A stretch of 64,000 nucleotides of DNA from Azorinus chamasolen (lineage: Eukaryota > Mollusca > Bivalvia > Cardiida > Solecurtidae). Each line of letters opens with the position of its first letter. The stretch's first letter is position 1. The notes below the pieces were generated by a model that saw only the letters and a program-made list of their open reading frames with translations, made no database searches and was not told the origin of the DNA. The translations under genes were made by a program, and so were the position numbers. Shown one piece after another: positions 20,838 through 31,254 of the stretch. The stretch covers positions 29,345,201 to 29,409,200 of the forward strand of contig OY755238.1 of the NCBI GenBank assembly GCA_963576725.1, written 5' to 3'.

Positions 20838-21160
20838 TTTTTTATGCCCCCGTTGACAATAGTCAGTGGGCATTATGTTTTGCACATGTCCGTCCGTATG
20901 TCCGTCCGTATGTCTGTCTGTCTGTCTGTCTGTGTCACGCTTTTACGTGCAATTGGTATGTGCAGTTGGGTTTTACAGTTTTTTCAGTGTCTTATATCTC
21001 GCAAACCACTGTAGCTATTGACATAAAATTGCACATACACATAAACCACCATCCATATTTTCATTGCACACCCAGCCCATGCTGCCCGCAAGCCCAAGGC
21101 CAAGGTCAAATGACTTAGGAACTTTACCTGCAGCTAGGCAAGCACCACCACGGGGCATCG
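20838..21160 (+). mobile_element. ATGCCCCCGTTGACA repeat with (GTCT)n tract
   Basis: Starts near TTTTTTATGCCCCCGTTGAC with a local hairpin (TTGACAATAGTCA). A (GTCC/GTCT)n tract follows at about 20890-20932, then a TTATATCTCGCAAACCACTG region. It ends near CACGGGGCATCGTTGTGTCT. A Helentron-type or other non-autonomous element; class unclear. Confidence 0.5.
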
Positions 21161-21201
21161 TTGTGTCTGACAGACACCATTATCTAGTTTAGTTTTATTA
21201 A

Positions 21202-21406
21202 ACTTTAGCCTGCTAAGGGTGGATGGGTGAATACCTAGGCAAACAGTTTGGATTCCGATGAGACAACGAGTAACTCGGTGTCTCGTCAGGATCCAAATTG
21301 TCTGACACCCTTATTGCAAAATGGTAGACAATTTGATTATAGCTTGAATTTTGAAAATATAGTAGGTGAAAAGTTCTGTAAAATAATATGTTCAGCAGGC
21401 TAAAGG
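21202..21406. mobile_element. TTAA-flanked MITE with CTTTAGCCTGCT ends
   Basis: TTAA at 21198-21201 and 21407-21410. Ends are ACTTTAGCCTGCTAAGGG and CAGCAGGCTAAAGG. The hairpin is family C-like (CAAACAGTTTGGATTCCGAT ... GTCAGGATCCAAATTGTCTG). A distinct terminal family carrying the same core. Confidence 0.7.
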
Positions 21407-21889
21407 TTAAGTGTCTTTCATGTTCTTTCAAGAAACATAGCCATATCATCAATCAGTTTGGATCCTGCTGGTATCCCTAGTTATTTGGCGCATCATCTGG
21501 AACCAGACTATTTGTATAGGTAATCACAGATACGCTGTTTGCAACGAACTGGTCGATATCCAGCCATGTGAAATAAACGCCATTGTAATACTTTCATCAA
21601 TCATTATGTCCATGTTATACTTCATTTGGTTTACGAAATTGGAAACAAAACTATTCTTTTTTAAATAAATCAGGTCATCTTTCAAAATTTGAAAATAGAT
21701 GAAACTGTGTGTAGTTATGCTGACACAACTGAGATATCGTGATTTAAACATGTATCTCCATATATGGTAATGTTTAATTTCTAGATCTCTTAATACACAA
21801 AATGGCACAGCATCATCAAACAGGAAACAACACAATTACAAGACAAAACGTGACGAAACGCACACAAAGACGTTATAGATTTACCTTAA

Positions 21890-22135
21890 CCCTTCGCTTG
21901 CTATTCACGTCAATATGCCTACCTGTAAAAAGTGAAGACCCAGATGAGACAGCTCCTGCAGGAGTTGTCTCATCAGGGTCTGCACTATTTACAAGTTGAT
22001 TGTGCAACCAGTGCGTCCCACAGCAGTGATTGCACATCGAAATACTTGTACACAGTGAAGATATAACTATGTAATTATACAACAGGTTATGTGTAAGGAA
22101 GGAGACATGTATTTTAAAATTCAGCAAGAGAAGGG
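21890..22135 (+). mobile_element. Family B palindromic MITE
   Basis: TTAA at 21886-21889 and 22136-22139. CCCTTCGCTTGCTATTCACG at the left; CAGCAAGAGAAGGG at the right. The hairpin starts AGTGAAGACCCAGATGAGAC and is centred on CTCCTGCAGGAG. Confidence 0.9.
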
Positions 22136-22549
22136 TTAAAAAGCAAAGTAGACCCTTGTGTAAAAGCAGGAGTGGCGCCTCTCACCATAAAGTCAAATCA
22201 TACCGCATTGCTCAATGATCAAATTGTCCCCTTGTTGAGAGATACGTTTGTTTAACGTGTGATACCGTTACAAATAATGTAGACATAGATTAGACGACTT
22301 ATCTAGGAGCCCTCTGATCGGTATCTGCTCCTGTTGCTTTTGGACCTATACTTATATACAATGAAACCCCCTCTCAATCGGAATTTTAATAAGGAAGAAT
22401 ATAGGTCCATTTAGCAGGATGTTGCTTATTGCAGAGGGAAAGTCATACAGAAAGCTCACAGAGGAGCTTTCTGAATGAATTTAACCCTGTATTATTCTGC
22501 GAACTTCTTCTAAGACCGATGTTTATACTAAATTAAACTTCAGGTTTAA

Positions 22550-22772
22550 CCCATTCCCTCATATTGACGACTTTTGACGACTCTATAAAAATCACTTTTT
22601 GAAACCACTGTGATAAATAGAGCATTAAAATTTTGCTCTTATAGGACCAAATACTCTATCACAGTGGTTTTAAACTACAAAATTCAAACATTTTCCTTTT
22701 CTCTAGTTAATGCTCCTTTTTGGTAGATTTATTCAAAGAGGTTGTACCTAAAGTAGCCAATGAGGTAACGGG
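22550..22772 (+). mobile_element. Family E palindromic MITE
   Basis: Left TTAA at 22546-22549, then CCCATTCCCTCATATTGACG. The hairpin has arms GTGATAAATAGAGCATT and CTCTATCACAGTGGTTT. The right end is altered (TGAGGTAACGGG, then TAAA). Confidence 0.8.
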
Positions 22773-22907
22773 TAAAAAGGTTTTTACTGTATATGTTTCA
22801 ACACATTTTTATATGGCCAAACAATGTTGTGTTCATATATGAATATAAAGGGGTCAGTAAGAAAAAGCAAACTTAATTTCAGCGTACAAAACAACTACAA
22901 TAGAACT

Positions 22908-23067
22908 CCTCTAATGTGACCACTTAATGAATAATTATTTCTGTCTTTATAAACAGGCGTCTGCTTAATGCAGGATAAAAGTTATGCAGAAAGCTCCAAA
23001 AGGAGCTCCCACCTGTCTCTGCCACCCATAAGTATTCCCACCTTTTCGCATTAGAGGATTGTTACTG
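22908..23067. mobile_element. CAGT-group MITE, internally deleted
   Basis: Ends near CAATAGAACTCCTCTAATGT and CATTAGAGGATTGTTACTG. It contains the core left arm (GCTTAATGCAGGATAAAAGT ... AGAAAGCTCC) but most of the right arm is missing. Confidence 0.65.
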
Positions 23068-23291
23068 TTATTGTACATGTATATGTAGACAATAATTCAC
23101 TTCCTAATATTTCACTTTAGTTATTAAAAATGCATGTGTCAATGTCGATTTCCAACCTGCGGGGTTGTTTGTTACGTAATTTCCGAAGCATCGTAAATTT
23201 CGCTTGTTACTCGTAAAATGAAACTGACTGGTGGTGACACTGATAGCTGATAGAGTAAACTTCTCCTAATCTTTTCCATGATATACACATT

Positions 23292-23590
23292 TTATCATAA
23301 CCCTTTACTTGATAGGAAAATTATTTTTTTTGAACCCCTTACCTAATAGATTTTTTACTATAACCCTTTACCTTATAGGAAAACACTTTTATAACCCTTT
23401 ACCCGATAGAAAAAAAGATCATAACCATGTAGCTGATATGAAATAACGTATAACACGTTTCTTGTAGAGATAACTTAGTATAACATTTTCCTTGATAGGG
23501 GAAATTTCTTATATCCCTGTCCTTAATTGAAAATTTAATTTAACGCCATACCTGATAATTGAAAACTTCTTAACACCCTTCCTGTAAAGT
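23292..23590. repeat. ~37-bp minisatellite, about 8 units
   Basis: Repeated motif ATAACCCTTTACCTGATAGG followed by an A-rich spacer, with units at about 23298, 23328, 23361, 23391, 23424, 23459, 23492 and further degenerate ones. The unit resembles the ends of TTAA MITEs (ACCCTTTAC), so it may have grown from one. Confidence 0.65.
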
Positions 23591-23619
23591 TGTTGAATGA
23601 GATACATACCATTCCTTAA

Positions 23620-23855
23620 CTGTTCACAGCCAATGTCGCAAAAAGCACAACGACAAATAGTGCAGTCCCAGATCAGACGCCGCCTTTTGAAGACGACGTC
23701 TGATCAGGGACTCCACTTTTTGTCTCAAGCTGTAATTCTATATATGTGCTTTATTCCTTTGAAATTTGTATTTATTTATCTTAATTCCTTATTTCACCAA
23801 ATGATGTAACAGAAAAGGATTGCAGACGACAATTAGAAAATTGGCGCTGAAAGGG
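23620..23855. mobile_element. Family M palindromic MITE
   Basis: TTAA at 23616-23619 and 23856-23859. The hairpin at about 23651-23724 has arms ACAAATAGTGCAGTCCCAGA and TCAGGGACTCCACTTTTTGT around CGCCGCCTTTTGAAGACGACG. The right end is GACAATTAGAAAATTGGCGC then TGAAAGGG. Confidence 0.8.
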
Positions 23856-24202
23856 TTAAGTAAACAGAGCAGACTATAATCAGATGAAACCTACGGGAAC
23901 CATCTAATCTATGTCTACTCTGTGTAAAAAGGCGTAAATTGGCGTATCTATGGAGTAAAGTGTTAATCATGACGGAATGTTTATGTTGTCTGAAATTGTA
24001 AACAAATTCTTTGGAAAGTGACATTTGAAATATCATCCTTTTCTGCATTCAAATTCAGACTATGTTGGACTCTGGTGAATACGATATTGAAAGCAGTTGT
24101 CAAGAAAGTTTATACATAAAATTACTTGTAATCTCGCGATCTGTGTGCTATGTTATGTGTTAAGTAGACCCGTGGGAATTTCCATATAAACAACTGCATT
24201 AA

Positions 24203-24437
24203 TCCATTCCCTCCTAGTGACGCATTTTTGCGCCTCTGTAAAAGTCACATTTTAAAACCATGGTGATAAATAGAGCATTTTATCCATAGGAGCAAAATTA
24301 ATGCTCTATTTATCACCATGGTTTAAAAAACAAAAGCTTCTAAAAATTCTAAAGTTCTCCTTTTCTATAGGTAATGCTCCTTTTCGGTAGAATTATTCAA
24401 AGAAATTGAGTCTAAAAATAATCTATGAGAGAATGTG
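24203..24437 (+). mobile_element. Family E palindromic MITE
   Basis: TTAA at 24199-24202, then TCCATTCCCTCCTAGTGACG. A long hairpin has arms CCATGGTGATAAATAGAGCA and its complement around CCATAGGAGCAAAATTAATG. The right end is TATGAGAGAATGTG. Confidence 0.8.
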
Positions 24438-24454
24438 TTGATATTATCATGGAT

Positions 24455-24645
24455 ATGTTTTGGTGGATTGTTCTTATAATGGTTCATGGACACACGATTG
24501 ATTTTCTTTATTAGAAAATGTAGAATCTGACCTACAATGTATAATTATGATTCTATAAGCAAATAGAGCAGATCCTGATCAGACGGCTCCTATAGGAGCC
24601 GTCTGATCTGGATCTTCTCTCTTTGCAAACAATATTAGGTAAAAG
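24455..24645. mobile_element. Family J/A MITE
   Basis: The hairpin at about 24557-24627 has arms GCAAATAGAGCAGATCCTGA and TCTGGATCTTCTCTCTTTGC around CTCCTATAGGAG. It ends AGGTAAAAGG before TTAA at about 24647. The left end is eroded. Confidence 0.65.
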
Positions 24646-24659
24646 GTTAACGTTTGGTA

Positions 24660-25160
24660 ACAGATAGTGTATAGAGTCTACTCAATGGACATGCATATGT
24701 ACATACACATGCTACTTTTGGACACTGGGGAAAATTTGAATACACTTATCCTTGTTATCAAAGAACGTTATGGGTGATGACAAACTCAAAATTAGTAAGT
24801 CTCCTGTCGCGTATAAGTTTCGAATAAACAACGACCACGGTTCTGATGGATTCGAACGAATAGACCAGGTACTGAGGTAATAAAATGTTTTGCTTGAGTT
24901 TGGGTTCATTCTAGACAAATTAATTGGTCAGATATTTGTTTGAACACTAACCAATCAAGTACTTGAACAATGAAGTCCGGCTCACATTCAACACAGGAGT
25001 CTCGAGTATTGTGGTTTACAAGTGACATCACAACAATTCGATAACCGTATCTGTTTAAATATTGGAGGTAAAGTTACCAGTCCACCGTGGCGATTTATCT
25101 CTGATTAAAACAGTAAGTTGTCACATTATGACAATTTATTAATTTAATCAACTTTTCAAA
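24660..25160. other. Unassigned spacer with family I-like fragment
   Basis: Around 24890-24970 it shows TGGTCAGATATTTG and AACCAATCAAGTACTTGA, a decayed relative of the family I hairpin at 49091-49260. Otherwise nothing recognised. Confidence 0.4.
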
Positions 25161-25179
25161 TTATATGTTTATTAATTTG

Positions 25180-25261
25180 TCTGTTTCTTACCTTGTCTAT
25201 TCCCTCCGCCTGTCTGTATGCTTGTCTGTCTGTATCTGTCTCTGTCTTTCCCTCTCTCTGC

Positions 25262-25305
<44 letters not shown>

Positions 25306-25615
25306 TCTCTCTCTCTTTCTCTTGTTCTACGTCTCTCTCTCTATGTCGCTCTAACCCCATGTCTCTTTATCTCCTCCCTCTCTCTTTCGCTCTTTCTCTC
25401 TCTGTCTCTCTGTCACTCTCTCTTTATCTCTGTCTATCTCTCTGTTTCTCTCTCTCTTCTCTCTCACTCTTCCTCTCTCTCTCCTTTCTCTGTCTCTCTG
25501 TATATATGCCTTCGTCTATGAATCTATCTGTCTATATGTCTGCCTGTCTGTCTGTTTCTCTTCAGTCTGTCTGTCTTTCTGTTTGCCCGTCTTCCTGTCT
25601 GTGTGTCCCTCTATG
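25180..25615. repeat. (CT)n/(GTCT)n low-complexity tract
   Basis: Dense CT dinucleotides with interspersed GTCT tetranucleotides across about 430 bp, purest at 25262-25319. The Ser/Leu-rich ORFs it creates are artefacts. Confidence 0.9.
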
Positions 25616-26162
25616 AATTTCTTTCTTACTCTCCCCACCCCCACCATGCTTCACACTCTCTTTAAGTTGCGGATTTTATTTTCCCGCTGTGGACGTCTCC
25701 ATGATAGTACATGTATTTACTGAATAATGGGGCAATGAGTAGAATGCCCATTGCAAACAGTGTAGAGGCAAATCAGAAAGACCGTAAAGAATCGTCTGAT
25801 CAGAGTTTGTACTGCTTGTCATCATACATGTATGTATATGGAAATCTTTCAAAATGTTAAGAAATTACACCATAGAATTTGACCCCGAAGAAAGCAGAGA
25901 AATGACATTGACGGTGAAAGTGTTAAATAGTGATACAAATAATAGTATTTATTCCATATTAATAGAAAATACATACCAGTCAATAACCGCTTTACTCTTA
26001 ATTCAATAATCCCGCCGTTTACGATTTTGCAAACGGAACAGTATTAGATCAGTTGATAGGAGCTGTTCGAAGGTCTCCGCTGTTTGCTTCTGCCGTACAG
26101 ATCGGATTTTCTATTACCACGAAAATAATGTTCCTTGTTGTGTGTATTAACACAAGAGTTAA

Positions 26163-26244
26163 CCCTTCTCTTGCTGAATTTTAAAATACATGTATCCTTC
26201 TTAACCCATGCCCTGTTGTATAATTACATATATCTTCACTGTGT
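26163..26244. mobile_element. Family B MITE, cut by assembly gap (empty-site allele)
   Basis: TTAA at 26159-26162, then CCCTTCTCTTGCTGAATTTT. It continues to CATATATCTTCACTGTGT and stops at the N run. It lacks the SINE found in the near-identical copy at 26530, so it represents the pre-insertion arrangement. Confidence 0.75.
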
Positions 26245-26444
26245 NNNNNNNNNNNNNNNNNNNNNNNNNNNNNNNNNNNNNNNNNNNNNNNNNNNNNNNN
26301 NNNNNNNNNNNNNNNNNNNNNNNNNNNNNNNNNNNNNNNNNNNNNNNNNNNNNNNNNNNNNNNNNNNNNNNNNNNNNNNNNNNNNNNNNNNNNNNNNNNN
26401 NNNNNNNNNNNNNNNNNNNNNNNNNNNNNNNNNNNNNNNNNNNN
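26245..26444. other. Assembly gap (200 N)
   Basis: Exactly 200 N, a conventional scaffolding gap. About 26070-26165 on the left and 26445-26530 on the right are near-identical, so a duplicated allele at the join is likely. Confidence 0.98.
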
Positions 26445-26529
26445 ATGAAGGTCTCCGCTGTTTGCTTCTGCGGTACAGATCGGATTCTCTATTGCCACGA
26501 AATTAATGTTCCTTGTTTTGTGTAGTTAA

Positions 26530-27091
26530 CCCTTCTCTTGCTGAATTTTAAAATACATATATCCTTCTTTAAAAAAAAGTAAAGTACCTAGTTATAGTCT
26601 ACTTTCAGTCCGAATGACCGCTCAGCCGACTGTACATTTACTCCCCTGGTCATTGAGGCAATGGCCTACAATATTGAGCACTGCTAACATATGGCGCAAT
26701 CATGCAGCCGCAGTACCCGCGACTGACCCTCACAGGTACATGTACCCATTTTAACCCCTGGGTGGAGAGGATATGCGGGTGGGAGACACGGAAAAGCGTC
26801 TCTAATATTTCCGGGTGGGGCCGGGATTTGAACCCCGGACCTCCAGACTGATAGTCAAGCGCGTTACCACTAGACCACCGCCACCTTTACCCATGCCCTG
26901 TTGTATAATTACATATATCTTCACCGTGTACACATATTTCGCTGTGTGCAATCACTGCTGTGGAGTGCACTGGTTGCAAAATCAACTTGTAAATAGTGTA
27001 GACCCTGATGAGACAGCTCCTGCTGGAGCTGTCTCATCTGGGTCTTCACTATTTACAGGTAGGTATATTGACGTGAATAGCAAGCGAACGG
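26530..27091. mobile_element. Family B MITE (inverted) interrupted by a SINE
   Basis: TTAA at 26526-26529 and 27092-27095. CCCTTCTCTTGCTGAATTTT at the left, GAATAGCAAGCGAACGG at the right. The hairpin at about 26990-27058 starts GTAAATAGTGTAGACCCTGA. A 313-bp SINE is inserted at 26572-26884. Confidence 0.85.
26572..26884 (-). mobile_element. tRNA-derived SINE
   Basis: Read on the minus strand it starts at the tRNA-like head. It has an A-box-like TGGTCTAGTGG (complement of 26867-26877) and a B box GGGTTCAAATCCC (complement of 26823-26835), followed by a ~230-bp body and an A-poor tail ending in T8. CTTTA at 26567-26571 and 26885-26889 is a probable target-site duplication. The head would fold like a tRNA, but the body and tail mark it as a SINE, not a tRNA gene. 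Pol III would drive it. Confidence 0.85.
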
Positions 27092-27306
27092 TTAAATCTA
27101 TTACTGTGTAATAGATATACAGTAAATAGTTATTGGACATAGTGGGCGTGAATGAACGTGGGCTCTACGACTTTTTAAACATTTCTACTCGAACAAGTCA
27201 AGATTACAATGAATATAGAGATTTTTTTTTAATGAAATGGGGTGACATGACGAGAAATGCAGACCTTGATGAGAGGGCTCTTCGAGGATTTTCCATCATA
27301 GGTTAA

Positions 27307-27533
27307 CCCTTCCCCTCATATACACGTGATTCACGCGTTTGCAAACAGAGTAGACCTAGAGGAGCCGTCTGATGTCTGCTCTGCTTGCTAATAGAATTTG
27401 ATACATGTAGATCTGGTTCTTTAATTTCTAAAATGGCTACAATGTTCCACCTTCCATATTTCTTTATAAATATTTTCTCCATGAATATTCAGTAGATATT
27501 GGAATTTGTAATAAACATAGAACAGGGAAAGGG
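27307..27533 (+). mobile_element. Family A palindromic MITE, hairpin shortened
   Basis: TTAA at 27303-27306 and 27534-27537. CCCTTCCCCTCATATACACG at the left, ACAGGGAAAGGG at the right. The left hairpin arm is shortened (AGAGTAGACCTAGAGGAGCC), so a deletion has removed part of the palindrome centre. Confidence 0.85.
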
Positions 27534-27987
27534 TTAACAAACATTGGCTATTCTGTGTCACACGATAAAGGTGTGGGGGTATGTTGCTTTTGGCATGTCT
27601 GTCTGTTTGTTTGTCCGAAACTTTATTTCACATTTGTATATAATATCAAAAGTTAAACGTGTTTCTTGACCGGTGTCTTTTTTGGTCACAGTTTAGCACC
27701 GAAGCCGTCATTATTTTCATTGTGGACAAAATGCGGCCTGAAAACTAGCACCCTTACTTTATTCACATTTTTATTGCAAATTAAATTACATTACTGTCTT
27801 CTTTTTGATTCCCTTGTGGCCATAAATGTATTTATTTTTTATACATGTACATGAACTAAACTAATTAACTGCTACGAAGACGGGTCTGTAATATCACGTG
27901 CAAGCAATCTGCATCTCATTAGGATCCAGTCTGGTTGACACTCTGTTGTTATTTTTATAAAGCAATCGAAGAAACTCCCATTTTTTA

Positions 27988-28150
27988 CCCATTCCCTCAT
28001 AATGGCGCTTTTTGACGCCTTGATGTAAAAGTCACTTTTTGAAACCATTGTGCTAAATAGAGCATTTCCTCTTTATCACATTGGTTTCTATACGACACAA
28101 TTCTAAAATGTAGTAAATGCTCCTTTTCGGTAGATTTATTCAAAGAGAAG
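27988..28150 (+). mobile_element. Family E MITE, right end truncated
   Basis: TTTA then CCCATTCCCTCATAATGGCG. A damaged hairpin (AAATAGAGCATTTCCTCTTT) and TGCTCCTTTTCGGTAGATTT follow, then the element stops. Confidence 0.7.
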
Positions 28151-28286
28151 AACTTGAAGCAGAAACAACGTATCCATCAGACGACATGCTTGGACTTTAA
28201 GCGGCAATTGCGTCGTCTGCTTGAATATACAGAATGGATTAAATCTCATATTAATATTCGTAAGGTACAAGGTTACTTTAGGTTAA

Positions 28287-28530
28287 CCCTTTCCCTGATA
28301 AATAGTCCAGTAGGAAATAATGACATCATGACTATTAATTAGATTATTTTTCAAAATGGCATATGAATACAGGACATTTTGGCTCAGACAGAAGCTGTAG
28401 AATCAGATCTATGTTACACCATAAGCAAACAGAGCATACTCTAATCAGACTGCTCCTATAGGAGCCGTCTGATCTGGGTCTACTCTGTTTGCAGATGCAT
28501 AAAAATGCGCTTACATAACGCGCTTACATT
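28287..28530. mobile_element. Family A/J palindromic MITE
   Basis: TTAA at 28283-28286, then CCCTTTCCCTGATAAATAG. The hairpin at about 28427-28495 reads GCAAACAGAGCATACTCTAA ... TCTGGGTCTACTCTGTTTGC. The right terminus is not found. Confidence 0.7.
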
Positions 28531-28582
28531 TTTATTTTAATCCTTCGACAGACGATGTGAATAAGGGAATACATTGTACTTG

Positions 28583-28800
28583 TATTTGTAAACAGTGTAG
28601 ACCAATATCAGAGGACTCGCAGAGAAGCCCTCCGATCAGGGTATGCACTGGTTGTCATTCAACTTATTACTTTCACACATAATTAACTCTACGGCCATTT
28701 CCCAGCTAGGGTCGTCCTATGGCAAACAAAGGATATCCAGATTAGACAGATCCGTCTGAACTGGGTCTGCTCTGTTTGCTTGTGAACTAATACAGATATG
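28583..28800. mobile_element. Two hairpin-core fragments (K-like and A-like)
   Basis: GTAAACAGTGTAGACCAATA ... GGGTATGCACTGGTTGTCA at about 28588-28655, then GCAAACAAAGGATATCCAGA ... TCTGCTCTGTTTGCTT at about 28721-28785, the second with a collapsed centre. Confidence 0.6.
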
Positions 28801-29119
28801 CTTCTATTGTTTCTGCAGTGGTTAAGTGTTCCTCCGCTCATTTGCAAATATAAACATTCAGTTAAATTAAAGTTATGAAAGTGAAGGGATAGTTAAAAAA
28901 TGGTGGACTGGTTTAAATGCAGCGCATTCAAATACCAAACCGTTGCACACTGTGCATATTCTCTTACGCAGATTATGTTACGCACTTATTTTCGTAAACC
29001 AGATCCCTACGCACAATAAAGTAATTTCAATTGCGACTTGGCCCATTTTCTGTTCAAGAATGATAGCATAATAACGAACAACTTGCATCCGAATGAGATG
29101 CCGAAATTTGTTTGTGTCT

Positions 29120-29280
29120 TATCCGTATTTCGCTGTGCAATTACTGCTGTGGAGTGCACTGGTTGCATAATCAACTTGTAAATAGTGCAGACCCTGATGA
29201 GACAGCTCCAGCAGGAGCTGTCTCATCTGGGTCTATACTATTTACAGGTAGGTATATTGACGCGAATAGCAAGCGAAGGG
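29120..29280 (-). mobile_element. Family B MITE, half copy
   Basis: Starts in mid-element at TATCCGTATTTCGCTGTG. It has the hairpin AGTGCAGACCCTGATGAGAC ... CTGGGTCTATACTATTTAC and ends GAATAGCAAGCGAAGGG before TTAA at 29281-29284. The other end is missing. Confidence 0.8.
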
Positions 29281-29324
29281 TTAAAAGTCTAGAAATATTT
29301 AGCATACGCCATTTCAAAGCTTAA

Positions 29325-29650
29325 CCCTTTCGCTGCCAACTTTTGTCGTCTGCAAACTTCGTCGTCTGCTACAATTTTGAGTGTTCATTGTTTCTTTCAA
29401 AAAGTTGTAACAGTAACAAACAGTTTGGATCCAAAATATTTGCAAAGGATATAACATATGCGACATTGGCATTGTCGTCTGTAAATTTTGTCGTCTGCAA
29501 CAAGTGTCATTTTTCTACATTTGTGTTTCATAAAATAGTCACAGTTACAAACAGTCTGGAGCCTGATGAGACGCCGAGTTACTCGGCGTCTCATCTGGAT
29601 CCAGACTGTTTGCTTAAGTAATCACCGATGCGACATTGGCAGCGAAATAG
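29325..29650 (+). mobile_element. Family C MITE with internally duplicated left half
   Basis: TTAA at 29321-29324 and 29651-29654. CCCTTTCGCTGCCAACTTTT at the left. The left-half segment (GTCGTCTGCTACAA ... CAGTAACAAACAGTTTGGAT) occurs twice, at about 29345-29432 and about 29474-29563. The full hairpin follows, centred on CGAGTTACTCG, and the end is GGCAGCGAAATAG. Confidence 0.8.
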
Positions 29651-29816
29651 TTAAAACGGAATCAGGTGCAAAGCCACTTGTAAACGACATACAATACAAA
29701 CAACATCATTTCTGTACATTAAAAACATGTAACGCAACACCGAAGACACGTAATAAACACTGGACTGTGGGTTCAAATTACGTCAGTAAACGTGACGATG
29801 GTAAATATTACAATAA

Positions 29817-30062
29817 CCCTTTCCCTCATATAAACGTGTTTTCACACGTTTAAAAACAAAGTAGTCCCGGGTCAGACGGTTCCTATATGAGCCGTCTCAC
29901 CAGGGTCTGCTCTGTTTGCTCATGGACTTTGATAGATTTGTTTCTTTACTATAATGGCTCTAATGTTCCACCTTCCATATTTCATTACCATGTATAACTA
30001 TTTTGTTCATGCATATTCAGCTGGTACTGAAATTTGGAATAAACATATAACATGGAAAAGGG
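29817..30062 (+). mobile_element. Family A palindromic MITE
   Basis: Left flank ATAA, then CCCTTTCCCTCATATAAACG. Hairpin around AGTAGTCCCGGGTCAGACGG ... ACCAGGGTCTGCTCTGTTTG. Right end ACATGGAAAAGGG, then TTAA at 30063-30066. Confidence 0.85.
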
Positions 30063-30184
30063 TTAAGCTTTTTCATGATATGAGACCCTATCAATGCTAA
30101 ATATTCCAAGTGGATCAACCCATTCGTTTTAAACTAAAGTGTCAATTCGGTAAGAAAGGGTTCAGTCTGTTACAGGGTTTCTAA

Positions 30185-30260
30185 AGACAAACGGTGCAGA
30201 CCCTGATCAAAGGGCTCCTGTAGCCCTTTGATATGGGTCTACACTGTTTGCAAATGTCAA
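30185..30260. mobile_element. Hairpin core with AAAGGGCTCC centre
   Basis: Arms CAAACGGTGCAGACCCTGAT and TATGGGTCTACACTGTTTGC with GGGCTCCTGTAGCCC between. A similar core at 14469-14527 and another near 36805-36875 define one more hairpin subfamily. Confidence 0.65.
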
Positions 30261-30301
30261 TGCACTCATTCGTTTCCCAACATTTAAAGGGTTAACCCTT
30301 T

Positions 30302-30450
30302 ACTCCGAAAATACGATTTTATGAGAATTTGCAAGCAGAGTAGCCCCAGATCAAACGGTCCCTAGATGATGATGCATACCTGTAAATAGTGCAGACCCGT
30401 ATGAGACAGTTCCCAAGGAAACTGTCTCATAATTATGGTTCTGCATTATT
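30302..30450. mobile_element. Chimeric A/J-left plus B-hairpin element
   Basis: Starts after TTAA (about 30294-30297) with CCCTTTACTCCGAAAATACG and a left A-type arm (GCAAGCAGAGTAGCCCCAGA, then TCAAACGGTCCC). It then switches to a B-type hairpin (TACCTGTAAATAGTGCAGAC ... CTGCATTATTTGCC). The switch lies at the place where the hairpin centre should be. Confidence 0.55.
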
Positions 30451-30504
30451 TGCCATTTTAATTCAGCAGCAACCATTGATCCATCTTTATACATTACAAT
30501 CTCT

Positions 30505-30670
30505 CTTAAGCGGCCATCAAAAATGATCTAGTTATGTGTCTGTAAGACTGGTGATAGATTAATGCAAGTCAAAAGTAATGCAGACAGCTCATATAGGAGC
30601 TTTTGTATAACGTTTGCACTGCGTTAAGCAACTACATATTTTTAAGACTAATATGTGCAAAAAATGAATG
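30505..30670. mobile_element. CAGT-group core palindrome copy
   Basis: Contains TCTCTTAAGCGGCCATCAAA, then TTAATGCAAGTCAAAAGTAA, CAGCTCATATAGGAGC and an inverted arm. Termini eroded. Confidence 0.6.
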
Positions 30671-31164
30671 ACTATTAAGGACAGGGTTTCTTGTAAGGAA
30701 GTCGATAGATACACACTTGGATTTCATAATGGGAATGGTCACCTTGACCAATTAGACTGTGCAAAACCAACTAACGGTGCTCAGATGTCTTCTAAAAACA
30801 TTGTCAGCTCGAATTTTATATATTCAATATTAACTACGTCAGATTGAGTAAGCCTTTGGGACTCCGAGTTACGGGGGAGGGGACAAATTACGACAACGCT
30901 TACAAACAAGATGAACGTACTTGTGAGTGAGCGAATTGTATGCTGCGAATTGTGTTGATTTATGATTGTGTTTCTACTTACAGTCATACATGTATTGTTT
31001 ATGCGTGCGTGTACATATAATCTGTCAAACAGTAAGAATAGTAAAACGGGTAATAACATAATACTGATGGCTGAGACAATCAGAATGATAATGATACTAA
31101 CAAACTATTATTACTGCTACCGTTACTATTACATTTTGTACCTCTGCTACTACATCTTCCTCTC

Positions 31165-31178
31165 ATCCTCTCTCTTTC

Positions 31179-31234
<56 letters not shown>

Positions 31235-31246
31235 GCTCTCTCTCCT
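31165..31246. repeat. (CT)n microsatellite
   Basis: Nearly pure CT dinucleotides at about 31186-31234. Confidence 0.9.
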
Positions 31247-31254
31247 CCTCTTCC

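Noticed and set aside
25165..25616. Ser/Leu-rich ORFs of 118-132 residues
   Set aside because: Produced by the (CT)n microsatellite.
26821..26884. tRNA gene on the minus strand
   Set aside because: A and B boxes are present, but the sequence continues into a SINE body with a T-rich end and target duplication. It is a SINE head.
26815..27111. Recurring 60-100-residue ORFs containing DPDETAPAGAVSSG (also 21873-22127, 29112-29324, 42945-43220, 49884-50138)
   Set aside because: These are translations of the family B hairpin and its flanks in either strand. They recur because the MITE recurs. Reading frames shift between copies and no codon bias or conserved start is seen.
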